NCBI GenBank assembly: GCA_020052135.1
Contig: JAGVPS010000087.1
Location: 1-5,549 of the forward strand
DNA: 5,549 nucleotides
Direction of reading: 5' to 3'
From: Minisyncoccota bacterium
Lineage (GTDB): Bacteria > Patescibacteriota > Minisyncoccia > UBA6257 > 1-14-0-10-40-38
A program made the position numbers and the translations under genes. Below, in pieces: positions 5,228 through 5,549 of the stretch (position 1 is its first letter; each line of letters begins with the position of its first letter). Under the pieces are notes generated by a model that saw only the letters and a list, made by a program, of their open reading frames with translations, was not told the DNA's origin and did no database searches.

Positions 5228-5549
5228 CTAGAGAGCAAGACCAGGAGCAGTTCCGATCTCATAGACGTTATTCGCCTTTGCTTGATTGCAAGTACCGGCG
5301 CTGCACGCTGAGGTTCCGCCATCGGCACTCTCAACGCTTGTAGCTGCGGGACTCGCAAACTTCACACTCTCCATACTGGCATTAATCTCATAAGTTGTAC
5401 CAGAGCATTGATAAGCGTAGAAGCGACCGGTTGTATCCAAAGCGGCGGCCACCGGGCTTGGATCGGTCGGCAACACAGACAAGGGAGATCCTCCTGAAAT
5501 TGATCCGAAGTTCACCGATACCCATCCAGTACCATCAGTTAAACGATTA
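5228..5549 (-). CDS. Type IV pilin paralogue (3' part, cut by window edge)
   Basis: The open frame continues to the right edge (107 codons visible), so the signal peptide and N-terminal helix are outside the window; the GTG at 5515 is an internal codon, not a start. The visible C-terminal domain aligns along its whole length with that of the next pilin: 'DGTGWVSV', 'LPTDPSP', 'GRFYAYQC', 'YEINASMES', 'VESADGGTSA' and the end 'YEIGTAPGLAL'. It has an additional CSAGTC pair that its neighbour lacks (RQGVTI there). This CxxxxC may form a local disulfide, besides the Cys shared in 'YQC'. It stops at TAG (5228-5230) and has its own strong terminator. It is called a pilin from homology to the complete neighbour, whose prepilin signal is visible. 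Confidence 0.88.
   Translation of the reverse strand, partial: NRLTDGTGWVSVNFGSISGGSPLSVLPTDPSPVAAALDTTGRFYAYQCSGTTYEINASMESVKFASPAATSVESADGGTSACSAGTCNQAKANNVYEIGTAPGLAL

Noticed and set aside
5515..5549. GTG at 5515 as the start of a small 95-residue protein
   Set aside because: The frame continues open to the window edge and aligns with the neighbouring pilin upstream of this codon (DGTGWVSV against DGQGWVSV), so it is an internal valine codon.

Overview
The window reads as part of a type IV pilus assembly locus from a Candidate Phyla Radiation (Patescibacteria, probably Parcubacteria-like) bacterium. The lineage is inferred, not shown. The reasons are a compact pilin-pilB-pilC-minor pilin arrangement, pilins with very short 'MKKGFTLIEL' leaders, no clear Shine-Dalgarno sites, a stand-alone four-helix-bundle (23S rRNA intervening-sequence type) protein gene, and AT-rich 'AAAATGNAAAATGACA' word repeats between genes. 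Every gene I can support is on the minus strand, so transcription runs from right to left.

Layout in transcription order: (1) the 3' part of a major-type pilin (5228-5549, running off the right edge) and its strong stem-loop terminator (5173-5209); (2) a perfect 9-base DnaA-box word and a sigma70-like promoter, then a second, paralogous pilin (4436-5110) followed by a weaker terminator-like hairpin (4377-4408); (3) an extended -10 promoter and a polytopic membrane protein of unknown function (3790-4359), whose helix layout resembles an A24 prepilin peptidase without the catalytic motifs; (4) a four-helix-bundle IVP gene (3394-3765) bracketed by near-perfect 31-base inverted repeats; (5) pilB, the assembly ATPase (1620-3335); (6) a 104-base AT-rich gap holding an ORF-less relative of the same inverted repeats; (7) pilC, the platform protein (304-1515); (8) a GC-rich stem-loop spacer; (9) the 5' part of a minor pseudopilin (1-243, running off the left edge).

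PilB hydrolyses ATP in the cytoplasm, PilC couples this to extraction of mature pilins from the membrane, the two pilins would form the fibre, and the GspH/FimT-like minor pilin would prime or cap it. The pilins seem to have their own promoter and terminator signals, as expected for abundant structural subunits, while the machinery genes follow in series. The least expected structure is the IVP gene inside inverted repeats, with a miniature relative one gene away. It looks like a small mobile or palindromic element that has entered the spaces of the pilus operon and may shape its mRNA.
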